In this document: positions 8,646 to 16,225 of the stretch, piece by piece | Position numbering within the stretch: position 1 is the stretch's first letter | How the letters are laid out: each line of letters opens with the position of its first letter | Source of the DNA: Natrinema salaciae | Lineage (GTDB): Archaea > Halobacteriota > Halobacteria > Halobacteriales > Natrialbaceae | NCBI RefSeq assembly: GCF_900110865.1 | Contig: NZ_FOFD01000002.1 | Coordinates: 740,835 to 804,834 of the forward strand | Direction: 5' to 3' | DNA: 64,000 nt | Made by a program: the position numbers and the translations under genes | The notes under the pieces: model-generated | Databases searched by the model: none | Seen by the model: the letters and a program-made list of their open reading frames with translations, nothing else | Told to the model about the DNA's origin: nothing

Positions 8646-8951
8646 TCAGAGCTCGAGCTCGGTCGCCGAGTCGACGTCGAACCGAATGACGTCCGGCTCG
8701 CCACCGAGCAGTTCCGGCAGGGCGGCCTGGAACTCCCGAAAGTGATCCGTCTGCGTGTGCGCCTCGAACGCGTCCTGATCCTCGTACCGTTCGACGAAGC
8801 GAACGACGTTCGGATCGACGACGTCCGTCGTCGCCCGGTAGTCGACGATTCCGTCCTCCCGCTGTGACTCGGCGACGAGGTCTTCGATCAGGTCCAGTGC
8901 GTCATCGCGTCGGTCGGGGTCGACCGGGAAACTCGCGTGTACAACGATCAT
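8646..8951 (-). CDS. Antibiotic-biosynthesis-type monooxygenase / putative quinol monooxygenase (ABM fold)
   Basis: A 101-aa single-domain protein of the dimeric alpha-beta barrel class. Characteristic segments are the first strand MIVVHASFPVDP, the strand RFVERYEDQDAFEAH and the helix THTD-like HTQTDHFREFQAAL. Such proteins act as cofactor-free monooxygenases or heme-degrading relatives; the substrate cannot be read from sequence. It is a monocistronic gene with the start at 8951. Heme-degrading IsdG relatives need specific Asn/Trp/His residues that I do not see clearly, so the quinol-monooxygenase label is kept. Confidence 0.82.
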   Translation of the reverse strand: MIVVHASFPVDPDRRDDALDLIEDLVAESQREDGIVDYRATTDVVDPNVVRFVERYEDQDAFEAHTQTDHFREFQAALPELLGGEPDVIRFDVDSATELEL

Positions 8952-9073
8952 CTACGACCGGGGTATTCGTCCGTCGGGTGATAAACGTGACTCCGCCGAG
9001 CACGGGTCGTCGGTGATCGGTGGACGGCAGATGCCGGACGGCGGTCGGAAGGCCTCGAAGCCGTCGTCGCCGC

Positions 9074-9523
9074 TCACTCGGTGACGACGACTTCGCCGAC
9101 CATCTCGGCTCCCTCGTGGGGGATACAGAAGTACTCGTAGGTGCCCGCCACCTCGAACGTGTGTTCGTACGTGTCGCGCGTTCCGAGTCGACCGCCGCGT
9201 TCCTCCCACTCCTCGTCGTTCCAGGCGTCGTACGCAGCCTCCTGACTCTCGTAGCCGCCGGACGCGAAGTACTCGGCCGCGTCCGGAATGAGGTTCTCGT
9301 ACGCCGTGACGGTGTGATCAGCCTCGCTGGTGTTCTTCCAGACGACCGTGTCGCCGACGGACGCCTCGTAGCTGACCGGGCGAAACTCGGTTCGGCTCAT
9401 CCCGATGTGGCAGTCCTCGCCGCTGCAGGGGTCGTCCTCGAGGACGCTGAGCGCGGACGAACAGCCGGCCAGACCGACCGAGACGGCGGTGCCAACGGCG
9501 GCGAGATAACGGCGCCGGTGCAT
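9074..9523 (-). CDS. Halocyanin-type blue copper lipoprotein
   Basis: A membrane-anchored electron carrier on the outer face of the membrane. The N-terminus MHRRRYLAAVGTAVS has a Tat-like twin arginine and a lipobox ending LAGC (Cys21). The copper ligands expected for a type I site are visible: His in EADHTVTAY and Cys-x2-His-x4-Met in FCIPHEGAEM. Length is 149 aa, one cupredoxin domain. An unusual insertion rich in Tyr/Trp/Glu lies between the first His and the C-terminal ligands. It has a leaderless-type promoter (TATA at 9546-9554) and is divergent from the phosphatidyltransferase gene. Confidence 0.88.
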   Translation of the reverse strand: MHRRRYLAAVGTAVSVGLAGCSSALSVLEDDPCSGEDCHIGMSRTEFRPVSYEASVGDTVVWKNTSEADHTVTAYENLIPDAAEYFASGGYESQEAAYDAWNDEEWEERGGRLGTRDTYEHTFEVAGTYEYFCIPHEGAEMVGEVVVTE

Positions 9524-9545
9524 ACGTGGTCGTTAGGAGAGTCGC

Positions 9546-9581
9546 GGTATAACCGCCCCGGTTCGATTCTCGAAAACCGGG
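9546..9581. promoter_or_regulatory. Divergent promoter region with dyad between halocyanin and archaetidylserine synthase genes
   Basis: On the minus strand the TATA box GGTTATACC (9546-9554) lies about 25 bp from the halocyanin start. Directly beside it is the dyad CCCGGTT (9557-9563) / AACCGGG (9575-9581), with CGA/TCG inside the arms. It could be an operator serving one or both genes; no regulator can be named. Confidence 0.4.
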
Positions 9582-9632
9582 CAGCCGGGAAAACGAAAAC
9601 ACGTAAGGTAACTCCCCGTCGAATCCGGGCAT

Positions 9633-10358
9633 ATGCTCCCCCGGTTCGTCGGTCGGCTCGGCGTCGCCGACGTGGTGACGATCGCAAACGCCGCCCTGGG
9701 GTTCGTCGCGGTCGTCGTCGCGGTCGTCGATATCGATCTCGCCGCCCGGCTCATCCTCCTGGCTGCTATCGCGGACGGGCTCGACGGCATCCTGGCGCGT
9801 CGCTACGGCGGCACGGACGCCGGCCCGTACCTCGATTCGCTCGCCGACGTCGCCTCCTTCGCCGTCGCCCCCGCCGTCCTCTCGTTCGTCGTCGTGACCG
9901 ACGGGTTCGGCATCGACTTCGGTTCGGTCACCGGCGACCTCCTGCTCGTGACGGCCGTCTGTGCGCTGTTCGTCGCGATGGCCGTCACCCGGCTGGGAAT
10001 GTACACCGCCTACGACATCTCCGGCAGTTACACCGAGGGCGTTCAGACGACGCTCGCCGCGACGATACTCGGCGCGGCGATTCTCGCCGGCGAGACCCAG
10101 CCGTGGCTCGTGCTCGCCGTCACCGGCGCGTTCTGTTACCTGATGGTCTCGCGCATCCAGTACCCCGATCTGCTGGCTCGAGACGCCGCAATCATGGGCG
10201 TCGTCCACGCGCTCGCGATCCTCGTTCCGAATTTCGCCGGCCGAACGTTCCCGTACGCCCTCCTGACGCTCGGTCTGGCGTACATGACGCTCAGCCCCTG
10301 GTTGTACTGGGGCGGGAAGGAACGATCGCCGTCGGTCGACGTGCATGGAAACGCTTAG
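9633..10358 (+). CDS. assA: CDP-alcohol phosphatidyltransferase, archaetidylserine synthase type
   Basis: Integral membrane enzyme that condenses CDP-archaeol with L-serine. In haloarchaea this class (protein-sorting-system PssA/AssA) supplies lipid for archaeosortase-dependent C-terminal lipid anchoring. The family signature is present: DGILAR, then Gly, then LDSLAD with the catalytic aspartates. Length is 241 aa with about seven or eight membrane helices. Start is the ATG at 9633. The symbol is by similarity to haloarchaeal family members. Confidence 0.85.
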   Translation: MLPRFVGRLGVADVVTIANAALGFVAVVVAVVDIDLAARLILLAAIADGLDGILARRYGGTDAGPYLDSLADVASFAVAPAVLSFVVVTDGFGIDFGSVTGDLLLVTAVCALFVAMAVTRLGMYTAYDISGSYTEGVQTTLAATILGAAILAGETQPWLVLAVTGAFCYLMVSRIQYPDLLARDAAIMGVVHALAILVPNFAGRTFPYALLTLGLAYMTLSPWLYWGGKERSPSVDVHGNA

Positions 10359-10424
10359 GGCCGTGCTGACACGACCGTAGAGTATGTACACTGTCACGCG
10401 TCGGCGTCGTCCCGAGGTGGGACT

Positions 10425-11771
10425 ATGAGCGAGGACGAGGCGAACGGTGACGACGCGGCCGCCGAGGCGGACGACCCCGAGCAGTCCGCCGATCTCGAGG
10501 CCATCGGCGAGCGCCTCGACGGGCTCGCGGCGGACCTCGAGGAACTCGACTCGAGCCTCGAGGCCGCCGAGACCGAGGCCGACCTCGACGTCGTCGAGGC
10601 CGACCTCGAGTCGTTCCGCTCCGAACTCGAGAGCGTCGAAGTGCCGGAGCCGCCGGAGACCGACGAGGACGAGGACGAAGATGAGGACGACGAGCCCGCC
10701 CCGGAGGAAGAACTACAAGAGCAGTACGACGAGATCGAGAGCGATCTCTCGGACCTCGAGTCCGACCTCGAGGACCAGCGCGGTCCCTACGGCGAGGACG
10801 TCGTCGGCGAGATCGACAGCGCCAGCGGCACGATCACGGGCACCCGGTGGACCGAGGAGGGCAACGCGGAGCTGATCGAGGCGATCGACGACTTCCTCGA
10901 CGAACTGAACGACCTGCTGGGGAGCTCGGTCACGCTGGTCAACGAGGGCGAGACGGTCGCCGACCAGCTCGAGGCAACCCTCGACGACGCGGCCGACGCC
11001 GTCGACGCCGCCGCCCTCGATGCGGATGACGACGCCGAAACGATCGCCGGCCTGCTCGAGGCGACCGACCAGCTGGAGAGCGACGTCGACAACGCCACCG
11101 AGTGGACCGACCTCGAGGTCCGCGAACAGCTCCGCCGCGAAGGGTACTACGACGTGCTCGACCACGTCAAGGACTTCCCGCCGGAGTGGCACGCACTCAA
11201 GGTCCACGAGAAGCAGGGCAACGTCGACATGATCCTCCTCGCGCTCGAGACGTTCGACTCCGACTACATGGAGGAACACTGCATGGAGGCCCTCGAACGA
11301 ATGGGGCCCGAGGAGGCCATCGACCCGATGCTCCAGAAGGCCAACCGCCGGGACCAGGCCGCGATGCGAATCCTCGGCAAGATCGGCGTCGACGACGAGG
11401 AGATCGTCGACACGCTGGTCGACTACGTCGACTCCAACCCGAACCTCCAGCAGCCGGCCTTCCGCGCCCTCGGCGAAATCGGTGCCGAAGACGCGGTCGA
11501 GCCGATCGCCCAGCAGCTCGTCGCCGACGAGGCCGACGTCCGCAGCTGGGCCGCCCGCGCGCTCGGGCTGATCGGCGACACCCGCGCCATCGACCCGCTC
11601 GCGGACGTCCTCGCGGACGACGAGTCCGATCGCGTCCGAGCCAGCGCCGCGTGGGCGCTCAACCGGATCGGCACCGAAGACGCCCGCGAGATCGTCGCCG
11701 ATTACGGCGACGACCGCGCGTATCTCGTCCAGGCCGAAGCCGAGAACGCCGACCTCGAGCCCGCGGCCTGA
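10425..11771 (+). CDS. HEAT-repeat protein with acidic coiled-coil N-terminus
   Basis: A 448-aa soluble protein. Residues 1-110 are extremely acidic with heptad-like LEE/LES spacing (likely coiled coil), and 110-220 continue helical and acidic. From about residue 225 (REQLRREGYYDVLDHVKDFP) there are HEAT/PBS-lyase-like repeats, e.g. DSNPNLQQPAFRALGEIGAEDAV and DEADVRSWAARALGLIGD. PBS-lyase HEAT repeats act as protein-binding solenoids; no enzymatic residues are visible. A Shine-Dalgarno-like GAGGTG lies just upstream of the ATG. It stands alone in its transcription unit. Confidence 0.88.
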   Translation: MSEDEANGDDAAAEADDPEQSADLEAIGERLDGLAADLEELDSSLEAAETEADLDVVEADLESFRSELESVEVPEPPETDEDEDEDEDDEPAPEEELQEQYDEIESDLSDLESDLEDQRGPYGEDVVGEIDSASGTITGTRWTEEGNAELIEAIDDFLDELNDLLGSSVTLVNEGETVADQLEATLDDAADAVDAAALDADDDAETIAGLLEATDQLESDVDNATEWTDLEVREQLRREGYYDVLDHVKDFPPEWHALKVHEKQGNVDMILLALETFDSDYMEEHCMEALERMGPEEAIDPMLQKANRRDQAAMRILGKIGVDDEEIVDTLVDYVDSNPNLQQPAFRALGEIGAEDAVEPIAQQLVADEADVRSWAARALGLIGDTRAIDPLADVLADDESDRVRASAAWALNRIGTEDAREIVADYGDDRAYLVQAEAENADLEPAA

Positions 11772-11965
11772 CGACCGGGCGACGAGCCCCGTTTTCGACG
11801 GCGCGAGAAGCGAGCCGCTCTCGAGCTACGCGTCCCGCGCCCGCGAGTCGTTCGGACCGCTCGAGCCACGCGAGACGGGAGGAACCACCTCCCGGTGGCC
11901 GAGCAGCAGGCGAGACCGGCATCGACTCCGAGATTTTATGTACGGACACGCGGCCAGACGGAGCG

Positions 11966-13810
11966 ATGGACATCCGCCGGACTACCCTCACCCTCGCCGC
12001 AGTCGTCGCCTGCTGTCTCGTCGGGAGTGCCGCGATCGGTGCGAGCTTCCCGGTCACCGACGGACCGTCGGCTGCCGACCGGTCGACCGCTCGAGCGACC
12101 GCATCGCCGGACGTGAACGCGACCGACCTCGCCTGTCCCCCGCGGGCGGACGACACGGCGGCAACTGCGGACGAGACGGTGGCACCTCCCGGTACCGGTT
12201 CGGCGACGAGCCCGCGGATCGTCACCCTCGCCCCGAACCCCACCACCGACGGCAACGCCGGTGAGTTCGTCGTCCTCGAGACGCCCCCGGAAACCCCGCT
12301 CGGGAACTACACGCTGACGGACGGCCACACGACGGTCTCGCTACCGAACGAGACGGTTTCCGGCCGCGTCGCGCTCAGCGTGGCCCCGAACGTCACGGCA
12401 ACGCTGACGGAGACGCCGGTGCTCGAACTCGAGGGACATCTCGCACTGGCGAACGACGGCGACGACCTGCGACTGCGAAACGCGACGGCCGCGGTCGACG
12501 CGGTATCGTACGACCGGGCGCGGTCCGCCGAACGCTGGTACCGATCGGAGTCCGACGCCACCGACGACACCGATAGCGACGACGCGATCGACAGCACGCC
12601 CGCTCGCGGCCAGTGGTGGCCCCGAGATGCCACCTGTCTCCCCGTCTCGCGTACCGCAGTCGACGAGGCCACGGCGTTCGTCCTCCCGGACGCGCCGGAG
12701 ATACCGCGGGACACGCTCCGATCGGCCGACGACCGACTCCTGCTTGCCGGCTATACCGTCACCTCCGAGGCGATCGCCGCCGACCTCGTAGACGCGGCCG
12801 AGCGCGGGGTCGAGGTCGCTGTCCTCCTCGAGGCGAGTCCGGTCGGCGGCACGCCGGCAGCGACCGCGGAGGTCCTCGAGACGCTCGAGGCCGGCGGCGT
12901 CGAGGTGCGAGCCATCGGCGGTGAGGGGTCGCGCTATCGATACCACCATCCCAAGTACGCCGTTGCCGACGACCACGTCCTGATCACTACCGAGAACTGG
13001 AAGCCCGCGGGCGTCGGCGGTGAGAGTAGCCGTGGCTGGGGCGTTCGACTCGAGGACGATCACTTCGCCGCGGACCTCGCGTCCGTCTTTCGGACCGATT
13101 TCGAGGGGCGTGACACGCTATCTGGGCCGGCCTACCGCGCCAACACCTCGTTCGTCGAGGACGAGGGACCTGTCTTCTCCACGCCGGCCCCCGAGTTCCC
13201 GACGACTCACGAACCCGCGACAGTCCCAGTCGACTCGGCCGAACTCCTGCTCGCACCGGACAACGCCGAGCAGCGGTTGCAGGAGTTGCTGGCCAGCGCC
13301 GACGACGAACTCCTCGTTCTCCAACCCAGTATCGCCGCCGACGTGTCCCTGCTCGAGGCGACCATCGACGCGGCCCGCCGCGGCGTCGACGTTCGGATTC
13401 TGCTCGGGTCGACGCGGTACAACGCCGACGAGAACGAAGCGCTGGCCGCGGACCTCGAACGTGTGGCCGACCGCGAGGACCTCCCGCTCGAGGTTCGGCT
13501 CCTCGAAGACACCGACCGGTTCGAAAAGATCCACGCCAAGGGCGTCGTGATCGATCGGGAGACAGCGATCGTGGGCAGCGCGAACTGGAACGCGAACTCG
13601 CTGGAGAACAACCGCGAGGTACTGGTCGCGCTGCACGGCGCGGCGGTCGCGAACTACTACGCTGACGTGTTCGAATCGGACTGGACCGGCGACTCGCAGT
13701 CGTTTCCGATCGGTCTCGGCGCTGTGATCGTCGTCGCCCTCGCGGCTGCCGCCATCGTCGGGCGAACCTATGTCCGATTCGGTGACCGACCGCCGTCCGA
13801 GCAGACGTAG
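11966..13810 (+). CDS. Secreted phospholipase D-like protein with lamin-tail-type N-terminal domain
   Basis: A 614-aa extracellular, membrane-tethered protein. A Sec-type signal occupies residues 1-28 (LTLAAVVACCLVGSAAIGA). A lamin-tail-like beta domain follows (VTLAPNPTTDGNAGEFVVLE). Two PLD half-domains carry HxKx4D motifs, HPKYAVAD and HAKGVVID, each followed by the GS/N-type element (TTENW; GSANWN). One transmembrane helix near the C-terminus (GLGAVIVVALAAAAIVG) leaves a short basic tail. Both HKD motifs are intact, so phosphodiesterase or nuclease activity on an extracellular substrate is plausible. The start at 11966 begins the signal peptide; the longer open frame upstream overlaps the HEAT gene and is a shadow. 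Confidence 0.85.
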   Translation: MDIRRTTLTLAAVVACCLVGSAAIGASFPVTDGPSAADRSTARATASPDVNATDLACPPRADDTAATADETVAPPGTGSATSPRIVTLAPNPTTDGNAGEFVVLETPPETPLGNYTLTDGHTTVSLPNETVSGRVALSVAPNVTATLTETPVLELEGHLALANDGDDLRLRNATAAVDAVSYDRARSAERWYRSESDATDDTDSDDAIDSTPARGQWWPRDATCLPVSRTAVDEATAFVLPDAPEIPRDTLRSADDRLLLAGYTVTSEAIAADLVDAAERGVEVAVLLEASPVGGTPAATAEVLETLEAGGVEVRAIGGEGSRYRYHHPKYAVADDHVLITTENWKPAGVGGESSRGWGVRLEDDHFAADLASVFRTDFEGRDTLSGPAYRANTSFVEDEGPVFSTPAPEFPTTHEPATVPVDSAELLLAPDNAEQRLQELLASADDELLVLQPSIAADVSLLEATIDAARRGVDVRILLGSTRYNADENEALAADLERVADREDLPLEVRLLEDTDRFEKIHAKGVVIDRETAIVGSANWNANSLENNREVLVALHGAAVANYYADVFESDWTGDSQSFPIGLGAVIVVALAAAAIVGRTYVRFGDRPPSEQT

Positions 13811-13828
13811 CGGTGCCGCTCTGCGAAC

Positions 13829-14263
13829 TCAGTCCGCGCGACCGCCCGCCTCGATCTCGAGTAACTCACAGCAGTCCGCTTCGGGGTCGAAACAGTCGGG
13901 ACACTGCTCGGGGCGGTCGATGATCGTGTCGAGACGCTCCGCGACGGTATCGTCGATGACGCTCTCGAGGGCGCGGGCCTCGTCGCGAAACTCCTCGACC
14001 TCGAGAACGTTCGCGAGGAACCGCTCGATGATACAGTACGTCTGGAGCGCGTTGTGAGCGCGCTCGAGCCCCTCGTCGGTTAGACTGGCACCCTTGTACT
14101 TCTCGTGGTCGACGAGTTCGCGGTCCTCGAGCTTGCCGATCATCTCGTTGACGCTGGCCGGGCTCACCTCGAGCAGGTCCGCGAGCGTGCCGGTCGATGC
14201 GGGGCCGTCCTCGATTCGCTGTGCCAGATAGATCGCCTTGAGATATTGATCTGCGGTGTTCAT
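13829..14263 (-). CDS. sirR: DtxR/MntR-family metal-dependent transcription regulator (SirR/Idr-like)
   Basis: A 144-aa repressor of the iron/manganese-responsive family. The winged helix spans residues 1-65 (TADQYLKAIYLAQ; recognition region LLEVSPASVNEMIGKL). The dimerisation/metal-binding domain follows (AHNALQTYCIIERFL, then ARALESVIDDTVAERL). A Cys-rich end (CPDCFDPEADCCELL) is typical of haloarchaeal SirR and could bind metal. Its ATG overlaps the stop of a 53-codon gene, itself overlapped with the ferritin-like gene. Candidate targets are genes with TTAGG-N4-CCTAA operators, such as the one at 1065-1080. Confidence 0.9.
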   Translation of the reverse strand: MNTADQYLKAIYLAQRIEDGPASTGTLADLLEVSPASVNEMIGKLEDRELVDHEKYKGASLTDEGLERAHNALQTYCIIERFLANVLEVEEFRDEARALESVIDDTVAERLDTIIDRPEQCPDCFDPEADCCELLEIEAGGRAD

Positions 14264-14421
14264 TGCGTCCCTCCGTCGCCGTCGGTCGCACTGCGTGCCG
14301 CGTCGGTCCCTCGCCGGTGTGCGCGATCCCGGGAGTCGATTCGCACTTCGAACGGCGTCCCACCGACCGCCACAGCCGCTGCCGGTGCCGGTGCCGGTGT
14401 CGTCTCCGTCGGCACGATCAT
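14260..14421 (-). CDS. Small 53-aa protein between ferritin-like and sirR genes
   Basis: An ATG at 14421-14419 overlaps the ferritin-like stop as ATGA, and the stop at 14262-14260 overlaps the sirR ATG in the same way, so all three genes are translationally linked. The product starts MIVPTETTPAPAPAAA, then VAVGGTPFEVRIDSR, then a charged Asp/Arg tail. It has no recognised domain and no Cys or His cluster. The exact overlaps at both ends argue that it is real, although a coincidental frame linking the two genes cannot be excluded. Confidence 0.6.
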   Translation of the reverse strand: MIVPTETTPAPAPAAAVAVGGTPFEVRIDSRDRAHRRGTDAARSATDGDGGTQ

Positions 14422-14912
14422 GCTCTGTGCTCCATGATCTCGGTCACTTCCTCGACTCCCTCCTTTTCCTCCTCGCGGATGGCGGACAGCGTCTCGAGCA
14501 ACCGGTCGCGGTCGACGGCGAACTCGGCGTCCGAGGCCTCGATCGCCTGTATCAGATCGTCGTAGAACTTGTACGCCGTCTCCTCGTTCGCCAGCTGATC
14601 GTAGAGGACGCCGTCCGTGTCCTCCGGCGGCCCGTACTGGGCGTCGACCAGCGCGTTGATCTCCTCGTATCCGACCGTCTCCGCCTCGAGATCGTCGATC
14701 AGCGCCTCGAGTCGCTCGCGGTGTTCGGCCGACTCCGCGGCGGCCTCCGCGAGCAACTCTTCCACCTCCGCGTCGAACGCCGCCCGCTCCTCGGGAGGGA
14801 GCGACTCGATGTGGTGGGCGGCGCGTGACTCGACGAGTTCCTCCAGCACGACGCCGATCTGTAGCAATCGGGTCAGCTGGTGGTCGCTCGAGACACGCTG
14901 TCCCAGACTCAT
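14418..14912 (-). CDS. Ferritin-like domain protein
   Basis: A 164-aa, almost entirely helical acidic protein. Helical segments match a four-helix bundle: QLTRLLQIGVVLEELVESRAA (segment 14-34), SAEHRERLEALIDDL, NEETAYKFYDDLIQAIE and LLETLSAIREEEKEGVEEV. Glu/His pairs in EELVESRAAHHIE and SAEHRE could be di-iron ligands, but no complete ExxH pairs in both halves can be assigned. The likely role is iron storage or redox. It leads a coupled unit with the 53-aa gene and the DtxR-type regulator, and lies 97 bp downstream of sufD on the same strand. Confidence 0.75.
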   Translation of the reverse strand: MSLGQRVSSDHQLTRLLQIGVVLEELVESRAAHHIESLPPEERAAFDAEVEELLAEAAAESAEHRERLEALIDDLEAETVGYEEINALVDAQYGPPEDTDGVLYDQLANEETAYKFYDDLIQAIEASDAEFAVDRDRLLETLSAIREEEKEGVEEVTEIMEHRA

Positions 14913-15009
14913 ATCGTGACAAGAGAGCCGCTGTTACTTAGTCGTCTCGGAGAACGGGCGGCCAAAACGGGTAGCCGGCACCGAAACGGGGCGACCGCGA
15001 CGCGGGAGC

Positions 15010-16224
15010 TCAGTCGCGCTGGCGAAGCCGTGCGCCGATCAGCGCTTCGAGGTCGTCGCGGAGTTCGTCGACGTCGACCTCCTCGAGGACGGGCACGAAG
15101 AAGCCCTCGACGAGCATGTTGCGAGCGGCACGTGGGTCGACACCGCGGGAGGTCATGTAGAACAGGTCCTCCGCGTCGATCTGGCCGACCGTCGCGGAGT
15201 GGCTGGCTTCGGTGTCGTGGTTGTTGATGATCAGCTTCGGTGAGGCGTCCGCCTCGCTCTCGTCGGAGAGCATCAGCGTGTTCTCACGCTGGTAGGAGCT
15301 GGTGTCCCAGGCGTCCGCGCCGACGTCCTGAACGCCCTCGTAGACCGAGCGAGCGACGTCGTCGGTGACGCCGCGAGTGACGAGGTCCGCGGTCGTGTGC
15401 TCGGCGCGGTGCCAGACCTTCGCGTCGAGGTCGAAGTGCTGGTCGTTGTGGCCGTAGAAGGCACCGACGATCTGCGTCTCCGAGGAGTCGCCGCGAAGTT
15501 CGGTCGACACTTCCGTCTTGGTCAGCTGCGTCCCGAGGTTGCCCTCGATCCAGTCGATCGTGGCGTAGGTATCGGTGACGCCGCGCTTGACGGTGAAGTT
15601 GTAGGCCTCCTCCGAGAGGTTCTGGAGGCTGCCGTACTGGACGTAGCTGTTCTCACCGGCGGCGACTTCGACGATCCCGCTGTAGTACTGCTCGTCCTGT
15701 TCCGCGCCGGTCGACTGGCGCTCGAGGATCGTCACCGAACTCGATTCCTCGGTGACGACGAGCGTGTAGTTGAACAGCGAACGGGAGTTCTGCTCGGTCC
15801 GGACCGTGACGTCCTCGGCGTCGACGCCCTCGGGGACGTAGATGACGGTTCCGGTGCTGAACAGCGCCGTCGACAGCGCCGTCAGGTAGTTCTCCTGGGG
15901 ATCGACGATGCTGCCGAAGTGCTCCTGCAGGAGGTCCTCGTGCTCCTGAACGGCCTCGGCCCACGACAGGACGTCGGCCTCGTCGGGACCGATCTGATCC
16001 TTGTCCTCGGCCGCGTTCAGCGGATCGACGAGGGACTCGAAGTCCAGGTCGTGGAGGTTCGTCCAGTCCCGACCCGGCGTTCGGATGACGTCGGGCATGT
16101 CGAGCTCCTCGAGCGCGTCGAGGGCCTCGAGACGGATCTCGAGAAGCCACTCGGGCTCGTCGAGGTCGCCCGAAATTTGGCGTACCTGTTCTGCCGTCAG
16201 ATTAGCGTGTACCTGCGTGCTCAT
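15010..16224 (-). CDS. sufD: Fe-S cluster assembly protein SufD
   Basis: A 404-aa beta-helix scaffold partner of SufB in the SufBC(D) complex. The core is a right-handed parallel beta-helix (GTVIYVPEGVDAEDVTV, FNYTLVVTEESSSVTIL, AGENSYVQYGSLQNL). The C-terminal helical domain has ASHSATVGQIDAEDLFYM and the conserved RGVDPRAARNMLVEGF. It begins one base after the sufB stop, so translation of the two is closely linked. The start is the ATG at 16222-16224. Confidence 0.95.
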   Translation of the reverse strand: MSTQVHANLTAEQVRQISGDLDEPEWLLEIRLEALDALEELDMPDVIRTPGRDWTNLHDLDFESLVDPLNAAEDKDQIGPDEADVLSWAEAVQEHEDLLQEHFGSIVDPQENYLTALSTALFSTGTVIYVPEGVDAEDVTVRTEQNSRSLFNYTLVVTEESSSVTILERQSTGAEQDEQYYSGIVEVAAGENSYVQYGSLQNLSEEAYNFTVKRGVTDTYATIDWIEGNLGTQLTKTEVSTELRGDSSETQIVGAFYGHNDQHFDLDAKVWHRAEHTTADLVTRGVTDDVARSVYEGVQDVGADAWDTSSYQRENTLMLSDESEADASPKLIINNHDTEASHSATVGQIDAEDLFYMTSRGVDPRAARNMLVEGFFVPVLEEVDVDELRDDLEALIGARLRQRD

Positions 16225-16225
16225 A

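Noticed and set aside
11102-11965. In-frame upstream extension of the phospholipase D-like gene
   Set aside because: It overlaps the HEAT gene in another frame; the signal peptide begins at 11966.
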